Source: Candolleomyces eurysporus
Taxonomy: Eukaryota; Basidiomycota; Agaricomycetes; Agaricales; Psathyrellaceae
Reading direction: 5' to 3'
Assembly: GCA_027579435.1 (NCBI GenBank)
Contig: JANBPK010000784.1
Coordinates: 1 to 64,000, forward strand
DNA: 64,000 bases
Shown: positions 1-11,223 of the stretch, piece after piece
Numbering within the stretch: position 1 is the stretch's first letter
How the letters are laid out: every line of letters begins with the position of its first letter
Position numbers and translations under genes: made by a program
The notes under the pieces: model-generated
What the model was told of the DNA's origin: nothing
Database searches by the model: none
The model's input: only the letters and a program-made list of their open reading frames with translations

Positions 1-1325
1 ATCCCTGCCGTACACCGAAGCTCACGCTCAGCAACGGAGCGCGGAGGCATTCCTCACTCGAACAGACGGCTGGAGCGGGGCACAGGTTCTGCAGGCTGTC
101 AATGATATCAACTCGGAGATCGTCCAATTCGCCGCAGTCGTCACTGAGATGTGTAGATTCGCACCGAGAGAAGTGCCCAGTCCTTCCCCCAAGTCCCTCT
201 CCAATGCCCTTCCCACCAGTATCCGGTGCAAAGAGGGACCTGGATGCGGGTAGTGGGAATCCGTTGAAAGGGACGAAGCCGTACGCGGATACTGCTACAC
301 GGTTGGGCAACTCTATAACGCATCTGTTGGCTACGTATGACCATTCGAACGATCCGATATTGGTGCAGCTGGCGTTGCAAGCGTGTGTATGTGTCGCTGG
401 TAAACGGGCTTGGGAGAGTTTCTGTTTGGGTTTGCCGGCGAAGAGTGATGGAGTGCTGGGTCTGATTTTTAGGAGTATAAAGGAACTGGGTGGGTGCAGC
501 TCTTTGCATTGAGTATTCAGACTGATTGACTGTGTCCTAGAACCCCAACCGACGTCGTCGAAGTGGCGCTCACTCACCCACGGACACATCCACGCCATCT
601 ATCCAACGCTCGCAGCATATTCCGCAAATGAACTTGCAGAGACCATGCTTAGGTGGACAGTGGATATCTTGACGCTGGCTGGGTGTGTTAGTGTGGATTC
701 GTCCTCGTCAGGCGCACCTCCCGCTACTCCAGAAGAAGCAGCTGCATCACCCGACTCGGACTCCCTCGCGAACTACGGTCTCAACCTGACCAAACCATCG
801 GGGTCAGGGTCAGCTGCCCTGCGTTCCCAGCAGACCACTTCCTTGCTACTCCCTCAGCTCTTGCACATTACGACAGCTTTGACAAGGCTCGAGAACGTGT
901 TGAGGCAGGACATCCTCAGCACTTCGTTTGACCTTGTGATTCCCGAGTGCGGAATGGCGTTTGGGAAGGGATGGATGGTCGACTTCTTCGACTTCAGTTC
1001 CAGTGCAACCAATGGGGCTGTTCCGAATGGTGACGGGATCGATGCATCGACAGAGAGCGAGACGAACAAGGTCTTGGGATGCGTGGAAGTTGGGCTGATG
1101 TGTCGTACACGAGTGGGTATGCGGGGAGGCGGTTTGGAGACACCGACAGCAGGTACACCGACATTGGCTGGTGGGAGTGGGTCGATATTGGGTGGGCAGG
1201 GAACGAATATGAGTCAGCAGCAGCAGCAGGGTGCTAACACTCCTGGAGGAGCGTGTGCCGTGTATGAGGAGAGGCTGTTGCTAATGCCAAAGGTGATCTT
1301 GGAGAGTGTGGTTGATTTGTTATGA
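1..1325 (+). CDS. Conserved fungal protein of unknown function, 3' part (5' end outside window)
   Basis: The open frame enters from the left edge in frame 2 and reads a helical segment with 'LQAVNDINSEIVQFAA', then continues in frame 3. The switch fits a 67 bp GT-AG intron at about 153-219, although a frame break cannot be excluded. A second intron at 490-540 (GTGGGT...CCTAG) is in frame and removes the stop at 510. It joins the 'RSIKEL' region to a stretch ending 'NELAETMLRWTVDILTLAG'. The last part is low complexity (Ser/Gly/Thr, a run of five Gln) and ends at the stop at 1323-1325. The N-terminal helix resembles a segment in many uncharacterised agaricomycete proteins. I know no function. 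It is followed by about 300 bp of AT-richer 3' sequence. Confidence 0.6.
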
Positions 1326-1624
1326 TTCTTGATTTTTGCGCCTGCTTTTTGCTCATCTCATATATCTGCGTCTTATACCTAGCATCACCATACCTCACTG
1401 ACCATTTTCTTCCCCATACCTCGCAATTTATGCTACGTGTATAAGCTATTTATTACCTAGATAATGTACAATATCGTATGCTGTCGATTATCCCTAGGCC
1501 TACACTACTTATGTCGTAGTTTCATTTCAGCGTGCGTTATGTTAAAAGGTACCTTGGGTATCTCAGGTATGCCCTCACGTATATACTTAGCTAATACCAG
1601 AGAAAAGATAGCATCTTGACGTCG
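1326..1624. other. Intergenic region between convergent genes
   Basis: This stretch lies between the stop of the first gene (+) and the stop of the DUF7918 gene (-). It is AT-richer than the coding DNA and holds no supported open frame. It probably contains both 3' untranslated regions. Confidence 0.5.
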
Positions 1625-2544
1625 TTATGAATATCTCAAGCTTCTTGCTGGTGTCTGGAAGTGTACGTGTCTGTTCTCTTCGGACTTCGGAGCTGGTACC
1701 TCTCTGGTGGGGGTCCGGTTTATCGGTGCCACTGGAGGAATGGGAAGTGGCCTGAGATATGGAGGAGGTGGGACGATGTGATCGGCCTCCAGGACGGACA
1801 TTGGCCGGTACATAAATGTGAAATTCGCGATTTCTCTGACGTTGTGAAATCTGCGTCGGTATTGGTATGGCCCTGAATCAAGGTCTCGGGACTCCCCAAA
1901 TCTATTGCGATTCCATAAGATTAGATTATTTTCCGAATACTATGGATGTGATGCTGTTGAGACGTACCCGACTCCATGAAGCATCGTTTCATTACCAGAC
2001 TTATCACGTACTGCAGGAGAGCGAACCCTTGTCTTGGGCTCCTGCCCTTCCTTCAATTCCAATACAACTACTCTGATCTCTCCAAGCCCTATCGCTGAGC
2101 TCCGATGACCTTCGAAATCGTGGCCATCTTGCCTGGCAAATAGAAACGGTTTCTCCTGGAATGAGCTAATTTGAACACCAGCCTGCGTTTGAGTATCAAC
2201 TCCAAGCCCAGTTCCTGAACGCCTGTTAGCGGAATGGAGATGAGTGCCTTTCACCCTGATTCCGTCGATGATTAGATAGGTTCCAGTTGGGGATGTGCGG
2301 TTCGTGTTCTTCCAGCATACGGAAAACGCCTGTAACGAGACAAAACACGAGTTTTTCATTCAACCATTACAATGGTTTTAGGAGGGTCACGCGTACTTAC
2401 TTTGCCCTCTTCTGAAGGGATCCAGCACTCAGCTTGCTTTCTATCATACTCGTTATTAGATATTGAATAGGTCGGTTCGTACTGAGGTATCTCTTGGCCG
2501 TCGACCTCGATCCACGCCGAAAGATGGCCGATTCGCAGCGGCAT
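1625..2544 (-). CDS. DUF7918 domain protein
   Basis: Three exons on the minus strand. Exon 1 starts at the ATG at 2544 (MPLRIGHLSAWIEVDG) and ends at a GTAAGT donor near 2401. Exon 2 starts at 2329 with 'AFSVCWKN' and continues through 'TYLIIDGIRVKG' and 'LGEIRVVVLEL'. A last exon contains 'FTFMYRPMSVLEADHIVP' and ends at 1625. The order of an N-terminal 'IG...AWIEVDG', an 'SVCWK' strand, an 'IDGIR' strand, 'LGEI' and a C-terminal 'YRP..VL.A..I' segment is characteristic of DUF7918, a family expanded in agaricomycetes. Its molecular role is unknown. The tail after the domain is Pro-rich. An upstream in-frame ATG at 2592 exists, but homologous starts fit 2544. The boundary of the last intron (near 1900-1940) is not fixed. 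The gene is divergent from the MFS gene. Confidence 0.8.
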
Positions 2545-4151
2545 AGTAGTGAGACTAGAAAATGGTGCTCTGAGAGCAGTGGTGATCGTCACTGGCTAGG
2601 ATGCATATACGGCTGGTGCACATCGTAGTATGTGGAGAAGTGGGGCACGGCAATGCTCTCGGGAACAGTTACGAGGCATCGACGTCATACCCGTCGTACA
2701 GCCTTCCTCCACTTGTGATGACTCCCGAGCACACACCCTATGCGTGGAACTGCAAGAATGAAAAAAATGCTTCCTTTCCACAGGGTATGTGCCTTCCCCC
2801 TCCACCAGTCGTAGGTTGAAGTAAAACCTATGCCGCTGTTCTGCCGACTCCGTCGCGGCGGTACGAGCACCTCCGAAGCTCCGACTATAGCTGCCGGACA
2901 ACGGCGCCCTGGCGCTTCCGCTAATCCACACTTGGCGAAAAGCGACACTACCTGTCTGAATAAACCCTCTAGCCCGATCCTCTTACAGCTTTTAGATTGA
3001 CACCCCTAATCTCGGGCACCTCGATGCGTCACAATTTGATATGCGATCTATCGAGCATTCCACCCTTCAACTTGCCCCTTGTGTGTGCCCTCACGCGGGA
3101 CGACGGTAATAGGGACTTAAAGAGGCTCCTCGAGTTAATTTCACCTGGTTTGCGGGACAGGTGTGAGTGACCTTCACTGCCTTTTTGGCGCTGGGTCCTT
3201 CATTGGTGTGCAAAGGGTCTCTTCAAGACTCACGGGGAGAGGTGTGCAACTCAAAGGGGGAGGAGCAATTGGTCTTTACCCGCTGGTTAAAAATGTGTAT
3301 GTCGTAGATCTCCTAGCTGCGAAGGCAAAGCAACGCAGCTGATTTCCTGGCCCTCGTTGTCGTCACATCGTCAACCAATCATTGCTCTGCAATTACTAGT
3401 ACTTATCACTCGCAGTCACCTTTTTGTTCGGCTGAGGGGTGAAAAGTAGATTTGAGCGACTAAATCGAGCTACCATTCTGGAAAACTATGTGATTACGAT
3501 GGAATAACATTACCTTTCTGATTGCTTGGACCGCGAGTATGGTGCGGCTGCGGCGTAATCCGTTACCCGGCTCTTTCTGGCGTGGCATAAGGACATTCAT
3601 GCACACGATCAACAAAGCCCTTTGCATCAGCTTCTGGGTGAAATCACGCATGAGGTAGGCGAAGATAGCTGCATATGGATTCTGGTTCCGTCCATTGAAT
3701 GGACGGTTATTAAATGCGGGGCTGTTAGGCTCAAGGTTTGGCGGCGGTATTGTAAGACCGCATACATATCAAAACTGGTAGCAGGTGTCAATGCAACAGG
3801 AAAAGGTGGAATTCGAGGACAAGGAGCAGCCGCCGCTGTCCCTCCCAACGCCGTCCACGCGGATAGACAGCCGTGGGTTTGATTATCAGATTACGCTATA
3901 GATGCACGTGAGAAGAGAATTATCTGATAAGGGTGACAGTCGAGTCTGGATCGGTCACCAGCTCTACCTGGCCTCCCCGGTTCCGCTTTCGCCTTATATA
4001 CTGCCCCTAGCAAATCAGTATTCCCCTTTTCCCCAAGTACCCCCTCTCGATACTTCGCTCTGGCTCTTCATCATTGCCCCTGGCGACGACGGAAGCCCTT
4101 CCCAGTCGGTGACGGGTCCCATCTGTAATTGGTAACCCTGCTCCCGCGAAC
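2545..4151. other. Divergent intergenic region (DUF7918 / MFS promoters)
   Basis: About 1.6 kb separates the two divergent starts. Short open frames exist on both strands but none shows splice-consistent extension, a recognisable motif or plausible composition. A TATATA-like element at about 3992-3997 lies 160 bp upstream of the MFS start. I see nothing else that I can name. Confidence 0.4.
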
Positions 4152-6637
4152 ATGCACCCCAGGCCATCACAGAACTCCGACGAGAGCACGGGCCTTCTTG
4201 AACCTAATCGACGACGACGCCGTGACACAAATCATGCCATGGGCTACTCACTGCCATCTCTCTTTGGCTGGAAGGCAAATCCATACTGGTGTGTTTTGTC
4301 TGTTAAACGAGAGGCAGTTAATGACGGAGGCAATGGCAGGCTGGCCCCCGTTGTGCTCGTGATGTCCATGTCGGTAAGTCAACATTCCATTCAAAGTATC
4401 TTTTTAAAGCTCAATCTGGCTGCTTTATCCAGCGAGGAGTGACAATGTCTCCCAGAATTCAAGTCTACAAGGCTATTGCATGTCGATCTTTGTCAACCGA
4501 TTCCCCAGGACTGAGCCTGGCGGACCTGGCGATAGCGGTAGAGTGCGGAGACGCGGCGGTTCAGGCGAAAGCTGCAAGGATTCAAGCCTGTATGTCTCCT
4601 ATCCATAGTGTACTCCCTGCCCTGTCTGACTGGCGCTTGGGAATAGCTGTTGTCACAACGATGAGCGTGCTCAGCGCGATTAGCACTGGCTTCTGGAGCA
4701 GAAGAGGTGATGTTCAGGGCCGGAAGCTCATTTTGGCGACTTTCCTCATTGGGGCTCTCTTGATGTAAGTGTATCACGCAATAGCCCCCTCAGAACGTGG
4801 GCAAACGAGCGGCTGGAACCCTCGAAGCTCCCCATTCGTGGTTTCTCAAAGTGCCGAAGAATGTTAATCTGACACGTCATATTTTAACAGGGAAGCTGTC
4901 TTTGTTCTCGTCATGAGACCTCAGTCTGTGTTCGGACGCTATGGTGAAAAGTTCATCCTCATTGGACCAATTATTGAGGGATTCGTGGGTGGACTATCTA
5001 CCTTCAATGGGGTCGTTCATGCGTAGGTCCTCATCCTTCTTTTACTGAGCGAGTTGGCTCATTGGAATAGATACGTCTCCGATTGTACGCGTCATGGGTC
5101 GAGGTGCGATATCGGCTGTGATAATGTGAAATAGCACTAATCTTTGCCCAGATCAAAAATATTCTCCACGATTCAGGGAATGGTCTTCGTGGGCCTCGCC
5201 ACCGGACCTCAAGTATGTTCGCTTATTGCGATCAAAACGAGGACAAAGACTAATTAAACCTCCAGTTCGCTGGCTTCTTCTTGCCGAAAATTGGATACAG
5301 CGACTCGTTCTTCTATACCAGCATCGCGCTCATTTTCACCACACTTCTCTACGTCATCCTCATTTGTCCAGAATCTCTTCCTCCGCCTAACGAGGTCGTT
5401 GAGAACAATGTCCAAGAGCAGCTCACGCGACTCGAATCCAAGACCTCGTCCATCGCCGCCGCTAGAGATCTCATCTCTTATTTCTTCACGTCCCTCCTAT
5501 CGCCCATCCTGATGTTTGCCCCTCGCCGCTTGCCCGGAAGCCGGAAGCTGCAATTCTGGATGCCCCTTGTCGGAATGGCACTCTTCACTTATCTTGTCTC
5601 GATCGTGAGCAATTTTTGCGTTTATGCATCGATCTCATTAACTTTAGCTTCCAGGGAGTGTATTCGGCCAAGTATCTATATGCGCAACACGTCTTCAAAT
5701 GGAACACGGCTGAGGTACGTCCTCTGTGCGCGTTATCGACGCATGTCGCTGACAACAGATCGAAAGCTCGGGTATTATATGTCTATCCTATGGATAACTC
5801 GTGCAATTAACCTCCTCTTGTTCCTTCCGAGTAAGTTCGCCGTACTGGTGGAACCGTTCTTATCTGATTTTTTTTTTCATAGTCGTCCTTTCTTATCTGA
5901 AGCCCAAACCAACTAGTCCTCCGGGGAGCAACCCAAATGCACAAGATATCGCCGCAGAGATCAGGTTTGACCGCTACCTCGCTCAAATATCGGTTGGAGT
6001 GGATGGTCTCGCCGACGCTTTGGTCGCGCTCACGGCAAGCAGGTCCCAGTCTATTTTCATCACACTATCCTGTCTATCATCCTTTACTTCCGGAGGCAAT
6101 CCTGCGCTTCACTCCCTGGGCGCCATCTGTCTTCACGCATGTGGCCGTAGCTCCGAAGTTGGAACGCTGTTCGGAGCCATGGGTGTTTTGTCTGCAATCG
6201 CTCATATCATCTCGGTGAGTGGTGTGACCATCAGTAGACCTCTGGTACCTTACTGACATTCTCTTCCTTTCTTACAGCCATCGATCTATGCATTGACCTA
6301 CAGTCGGACTGTGGCCAGTTTCCCGGAGGCCATCTTCGTGCTGGCTGCCTGTCTCCTGTTCTCTGCTGTCCTGCTGCTCAGCAGGGTCCGGCCTCTTGCT
6401 AGCGAAGTTTCAAAGACACTCAATCCGGGTAGCAGGATCTCAGTCACAGAAAGCGACAGGAGGCGTATGTCTGTGAGCTATGATTATGATGCGGTCCCAA
6501 ACTTTGATCCTGGCGAGGGACCCCAAGACTCGGATGAAGAAGCTCTCGAACATGATGAACCCCTCGAACATGAGGAGGAGGAAGGGTGGCGTCGCCAGAA
6601 TGGTGAACAGGGTGGGCCGAGTAGGAGCGCAGTGTAG
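4152..6637 (+). CDS. Major facilitator superfamily transporter
   Basis: A multi-exon gene with roughly ten short introns, for example donors at GTAAGTCAAC (after 'VLVMSMS') and GTAAGTGTAT (after 'LIGALLM'). The protein begins 'MHPRPSQNSDESTGLLEPN', a hydrophilic cytoplasmic leader, followed by alternating hydrophobic segments. Between TM2 and TM3 it carries the MFS motif A pattern 'GFWSRRGDVQGRK'. Later landmarks are 'IEGFVGGLSTFNG', 'YVSDCT' and 'IQGMVFVGLATGP', a layout seen in fungal general-substrate (DHA1/TetA-like) MFS members. The intron after 'KWNTAE' is best closed at an AG before 'LGYYMSILW'. The C-terminal cytosolic tail is strongly acidic (Asp/Glu repeats) and ends at 6637. The substrate cannot be predicted. 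The last exon is partly copied at 10322-10530 by the downstream duplication. Confidence 0.85.
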
Positions 6638-7327
6638 GTTGGGTCTAGGTGGTGATTGGTGTGGCGTACGCTGCTGCTGGTCTGAGCCTTCGCTTCGGTG
6701 ATCCACCCCGCATCGATCTTATTTTCTCTACGTTCATCTTTCTACCCGGCATTCCAAGTTTCGTCCTCCCTCTCACTCTACTCCAACCAAACTCCCAAGC
6801 TACCAAGCTACACCCTTTGTTACGACTTTGCTTTATGACCTCGGGCCTACGGCTTTCCCGACTCGGATTCGTCTTGCTCGCTTACTAGCCTTTTAATGAC
6901 CTTGTTACGTGCCCTTTCTTCTTCCTCTCATGATTCCGCATCCATCCACATGTTGACTTCAGTTGTAAACTAGATCCTTTTTTGCTCTTTTTCTGTAATT
7001 CATACGTACGAGTATACCCAACACCCCGCGCTCTTCTTTTTGGTGGGTTTGGACTGTGTATGTATAACAAAGGTTCGCGAATCGTTATGGCGTGAGAAGT
7101 TAGACAAGTTTCTTTCTTCCTTTCGTCCACTTACAGGGGTTGCCACTAAATACTTGCACGACTTACGTACTTGGCAAGGGTGCACACGTTATTTATTCGG
7201 GACTTGCGCGTCGACTCAACATTGTCCCGACGCGTGTTGCATTGACAGGGCCCTCTTCCGCTTTCAACATGTGGGGATGTTGGTTCCACCATCAGCGCCC
7301 ACCGGGCTCACCGCTATATACTCAAGC

Positions 7328-7334
7328 TATAAAA
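7328..7334 (+). promoter_or_regulatory. TATA box of secreted-protein gene copy 1
   Basis: TATAAAA lies 61 bp upstream of the ATG at 7389. The same element at the same spacing precedes copy 2, in otherwise diverged flanks, which supports a real core promoter. Confidence 0.6.
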
Positions 7335-7388
7335 CCCATTGCGCTGTGAGAATGTAACTTTTTTTCCCTTGCAACCTCCCTGATCGTC

Positions 7389-8078
7389 ATGGTCCGAATT
7401 GCTTTGCCAGTGTCTGCCACACTCTTAGCTCTCCTCGCAGTCAGCTCGAGCGGTAAGTGTAGAATTCAAGCCCCAGATTTTAAACGACCGCTGATGCTAT
7501 TATTTTGATCGACAAAGTCCTGGCGCTCCCTCAGACCAGCGGAACCGGCACCGACGCTTCCACTGGTTCTGACAACAGCACCGACAGCGGAGAGCTTTCA
7601 GAAGGTTTCCCGTCCTCCATAGGGAAGAATTGCGCCGCCTGCGAAGAAGCGGTCAATCTCATTGACTCTTGCGAAGAACCGGAATGCGCCTGCACAGGCG
7701 CTATTGAAAGTGGATTTCAGGGCTGCATCCAATGTATCGTGGACTTTGGGCCGAAATATGTAGGGATATCCGATAAAGAGTTTCATGAAACGATTGATTG
7801 TGAGTGTTCTGTCATGGGTTGTCCGGGCCGCTTCTAGAACTAAAAACCCCTCCCCCCTCTCTCTCTTGTGCGTTTGGAACATTACATCTCTAGCATACAC
7901 ACAAGGATGCGAGGCGGCAGGGTACAAGACGAATGTGACAGCAGATGTTCAGCCTTCTCCTGGTGCTCTGACAGAGCCGAAAAACGATGCTAGCCAGATG
8001 CNTATCTTCCTATCCGATTTCGGGGGAACAACGACCTTGGCTGTATTGGCATTAGTGTGTTTAGGCACATTTGCGTAG
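7389..8078 (+). CDS. CFEM-like eight-cysteine, GPI-type small secreted protein, copy 1
   Basis: Three exons, 7389-7452, 7518-7799 and 7894-8078, give 176 residues with consistent phases and GT-AG introns. Residues 1-24 form a signal peptide (MVRIALPVSATLLALLAVSS). A Ser/Thr/Gly-rich spacer follows, then eight cysteines spaced C-x2-C-x9-C-x4-C-x-C-x10-C-x2-C-x26-C, close to the CFEM pattern of fungal surface proteins. The last 16 residues are hydrophobic after a small-residue site, as in a GPI attachment signal. CFEM-type proteins act in haem/iron capture, adhesion or host interaction; which applies here is unknown. One N at 8002 falls in a codon that is CCT in copy 2. It is paired with an F-box gene about 190 bp downstream, as in the second unit. 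Confidence 0.8.
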
Positions 8079-8265
8079 ATCTGTGAAGGAATTGAATAAT
8101 CCATCCTCCCACCAAGCGCTGTTGAGGAGAAAGAGGCAGAAAGAGGTGGGCCAGAGATGTCGGAATCTGTATGAATGATTGCGGAGAAGGAACTATTCAA
8201 GTTCAGCTCACTCTTTGACCAACATGCCGAGATTTNGGAGTTAGTTTTCCCGCCCATCTACCACC

Positions 8266-10120
8266 ATGGCTGGTCGGTGCTCTGAAGCCCGCTTGCCAGG
8301 TACCCTAGTCGAGCCGACCGGTCATTTGGCCTTCCTAGACCACTACCTGTCCACGAATGACGCACCCAGCGCCGACGAGCAGCAGGCTATTTCGACCTAT
8401 CTGGCACGGCCGAAGCAGCGCCTTCAAGATGTTAGCAAGGAAATCAGGGATCTCGAAGATCGATTGGCAGACCTGCAACGCAGGAGAGCCCCACTGGTTA
8501 CCCACATTCGGAAATATCGAGCTATATCCTCCCTCATACGACGCCTCCCCGATGATATTATCCGAGAGATATTTAGGCGGTGTCTTTCTACCGAACGCTA
8601 TCCTGTCGCTCACGTCGCCGAAGCACCTTTGCTTCTGACAATCGTCTGCAAGAGGTGGAGGGAAATCGCTCTGCATATGCCAGAGCTTTGGTCAAAGGCA
8701 CACATTCTCGTGGACAGCTTCGACGTGATACAGCCTTCGCTAGATGAAGACATGGATGACAAGCGCAGAAAATTATATGCGAATATCAAGGCAGGAGGGG
8801 ATGGCCGCTACGCATTCCTTCGGACGTATCTTGGTAGAGCAGGCTCGCTGCCTCTCTATCTCTCGATCTACGACGATTTTTCGGCCCCGGTTCCTAGGGA
8901 CCAGATGGTGACTTCCTCGGCGCTGAAATGGCTTTTATCCCTTCTTCCCCGTATCAAGTCCATCCGCTGGGACGCGAATCGCGACGCAGCTAAATATATG
9001 GGTACATTCCCAGCAGAGGCATTCTCCGAATTGGAGGAACTCAAAACACATTGGTGGGACCACCACGGCGTTCACCTGGGCGGTGAGCTCCCCCCCAGTC
9101 TGCCTCGCCCCGAAGCTACGAGATGTCGAGCTTTGGGGCTCTCCAACTCGACTGGCCAAACCACTACGATGGAGCCAGTTGACGGGCCTTTCAATGCATT
9201 ACAAATGGGGTGCAAGTTACGATGATGCCCCCGACATCCCATTCGTTGTGGAACTCCTTTCGACCTGCTCCAAACTTCAAACATTAACAATGTCCCTCAA
9301 GGGCGTCCAGTCTACGACCAGCGACGACACGAGCCTCGATCCCCGTGATGCTGACGCGCATCAACCCAGCCTTCCTCTCACATCTTTGTGGTCTCTCCGC
9401 CTGTATTACTGGCACGACATCGACGGTTTCCTCGAGCTGCTTTACGTCCCAAAGTTGTCGGAATTGTTCTTCTATGACTATTATACATATGATCCATACC
9501 CAAGGGATTCCACCTCGCTTCCCGCATTCATCGACTCACACAGTTACTGCCTTTCATCCATCGAGCGGTTGGATATTGTTGCCCGAGGATATCTCCACCT
9601 AACCCTTGTCGAATGCCTTGAACGACTTCCCTGTCTCCGGCATTTGGTCATTTTGGACCCTCCCGTCATTTACAGACAATCAGAATACGTCGACGAAGAG
9701 GACTGGATTGGGTTTTGTGGAGATTTATTGGTTCGAATGACACCCAGGAAGCCTGAAATCAATCCTCCTTCTGGTGACTTGGAGGGTATCATGATCACAT
9801 CCCTCCGCGGCTTTCCATGTCTCTGCCCTTCCCTCCAGCGTTTCGATTTCTATGAAGGCGACAACTACCGTCTCAATCGGCATCTCAAGTTGGATACTGT
9901 TGTTCGATTTGTTGCTGGGAAGTGGGACGTTTCTCAACAGTACCCGGACTTGGTTTCGCGTTTGAGATACATCACTGTCCCTACGCAAACGCTCCCTGAA
10001 AAGAAGGTCTTGCGTGGGTTGAAGGAGTGGCAAGAGAAGACAGGGCTAGTGGTGAAGATCGCTCATCAATTCATGGACGTGTCGAGGCGGTTTCCTACGT
10101 TTGAGGATGATCAGGATTAA
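8266..10120 (+). pseudogene. F-box/coiled-coil protein, copy 1, with a +1 frameshift
   Basis: The start is the ATG in a CCACCATGG context at 8266 (MAGRCSEARLPG). Residues about 40-90 form a coiled coil rich in Leu/Arg/Glu. An F-box-like segment follows ('LIRRLPDDIIREIFRRCL') and then 'EAPLLLTIVCKRWREIALHMPELW', the usual layout of agaricomycete F-box proteins that recruit targets to SCF ubiquitin ligases. Relative to the intact paralogue at 12101, one C is gained in a C-run at 9090-9096 (seven Cs against five in copy 2). This shifts the frame after 'LGGELPP'. The rest continues in the next frame from about 9100 to the stop at 10120 with no other damage. A single homopolymer indel in an otherwise intact gene could be an assembly error, so the gene may be functional. 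Confidence 0.8.
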
Positions 10121-10239
10121 GTGTGCATTAAATGTTGCCGGCGAGTTCAATGTACTCATTTAATATACCCTTACATGTTCTGTACTTTTTTGCGCTTCCA
10201 CACATACGATGAGATCACCCAGCATCCGTTCGCTCGGAA

Positions 10240-10320
10240 TCGTTCAATTCACCCATTCATCCGACATCCGACGCACCTCGATACTGAGAGGTCCTTTGGA
10301 GTGGGTCCTCATAAAGGTAA
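10240..10320 (-). pseudogene. Remnant of the 3' end of the convergent F-box gene
   Basis: About 75 bp match the region 14060-14135, which holds the last codons and stop of the minus-strand F-box gene, with a short insertion. It stops abruptly at 10320, where MFS last-exon sequence begins. It marks the right breakpoint of duplication unit 1. Confidence 0.8.
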
Positions 10321-10321
10321 T

Positions 10322-10530
10322 CAAGGACACACAATCCGGGGAGCGGGATCTCAGTCACAGAAAGCGACAGGAGGCGTATCTGTGTGAGCTATGATTATGA
10401 TGCGATCCCAAACTTTGATCCTGGCGAGGGACCCCAAGACTCGGATGAAGAAGCTCGCGAACATGATGAAGAGGAAGGGTGGCGTCACCAGAATGGTGAA
10501 CAGGGTGGGCCAAGTAGGAATGCAGTGTAG
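10322..10530 (+). pseudogene. Fragment of MFS transporter last exon
   Basis: The sequence from 'ISVTESDRRR' through the acidic tail 'NFDPGEGPQDSDEEA' to the stop codon at 10528-10530 copies the end of the MFS gene. A 24 bp in-frame deletion removes part of the acidic repeat. No upstream exon or start codon is present. The frame has stayed open by chance or because the copy is recent. It is a passive passenger of the duplication. Confidence 0.85.
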
Positions 10531-11164
10531 GTTGGGTCTAGGCGGTGATTGGTGTGGCATACGCTGCTGCTGGTCTGAGTTTTTGCTTCGGTGATCCATC
10601 CCGCGTCAATTCTCCTTTTTCTACGTTCATCTTTCTATCCGGCATTCCAAGTTCGCTCGTCCCTCTCACTCTACTCCAACTAACTCCCAAGCTACCAAGC
10701 TACACCCTTTGCTACGACTTTGCTTTCTGACCTCGGGGCTACGGCTTTCTCGCCTCGGATTCGTCTTGCTCGCCTACTGTTGTGTGCCTTTTCTTCTTCC
10801 TTCCTCTCATGATTCCGCATCCATCCACAATTTGACTTCAGTTGTAAATGAGATCCTTTTTTTGTTCTTGATCTGCTCTTTTTCATGCCTACGAATATAC
10901 CCAACACCCAACGCTCTTTTTTTTTNGTGATCTTGGACTGTGTATGCATAACAAAGTTTCGTCGTGAAAAGTTGGACAAGTTCCTTTACAGGGGGTGCCA
11001 GTATCTTGGTACCTGATAACGGGGCACACGTTATGTCTTCCGGACTTGCGCACCAACATAACATTATTCCGACGCGTGTTACAGGGCCCTCTTCCACCGC
11101 TTCCAGCATGGGGATGTTGGTTCCACCATCAGCGCCCACCAGGCTCAACGTTATATCGTCAAGC

Positions 11165-11171
11165 TATAAAA
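11165..11171 (+). promoter_or_regulatory. TATA box of secreted-protein gene copy 2
   Basis: TATAAAA sits 59 bp upstream of the ATG at 11224, matching the element before copy 1. Confidence 0.6.
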
Positions 11172-11223
11172 CCCTTGCGCTGTGAGAATGTAACTTTGTC
11201 CGCTTGTAACTTCCCTAATCGTC

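Larger units (their letters stand above)
6412..10320 (+). repeat. Segmental duplication, unit 1
   Basis: Unit 1 begins inside the last MFS exon and ends with about 80 bp matching the 3' end of the convergent F-box gene. Unit 2 (10321-14135) repeats the same order: MFS tail, cysteine-rich secreted gene, F-box gene, end of the minus-strand F-box gene. The two units are collinear over 3.8-3.9 kb, with similarity in coding and non-coding DNA alike and only short indels. This indicates one tandem duplication event. Unit 1 retains the true MFS gene at its left end. Confidence 0.9.

Noticed and set aside
2596..2948. Overlapping minus-strand open frames upstream of the DUF7918 gene
   Set aside because: Arg/Ser-rich translation of GC-rich DNA with no motif and no splice-consistent extension.
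5281..5916. MFS C-terminal half as a separate gene
   Set aside because: The region is crossed by canonical introns (for example GTGAGC...TTCCAG near 5605-5655) and joins in frame with the upstream exons, so it is one gene.
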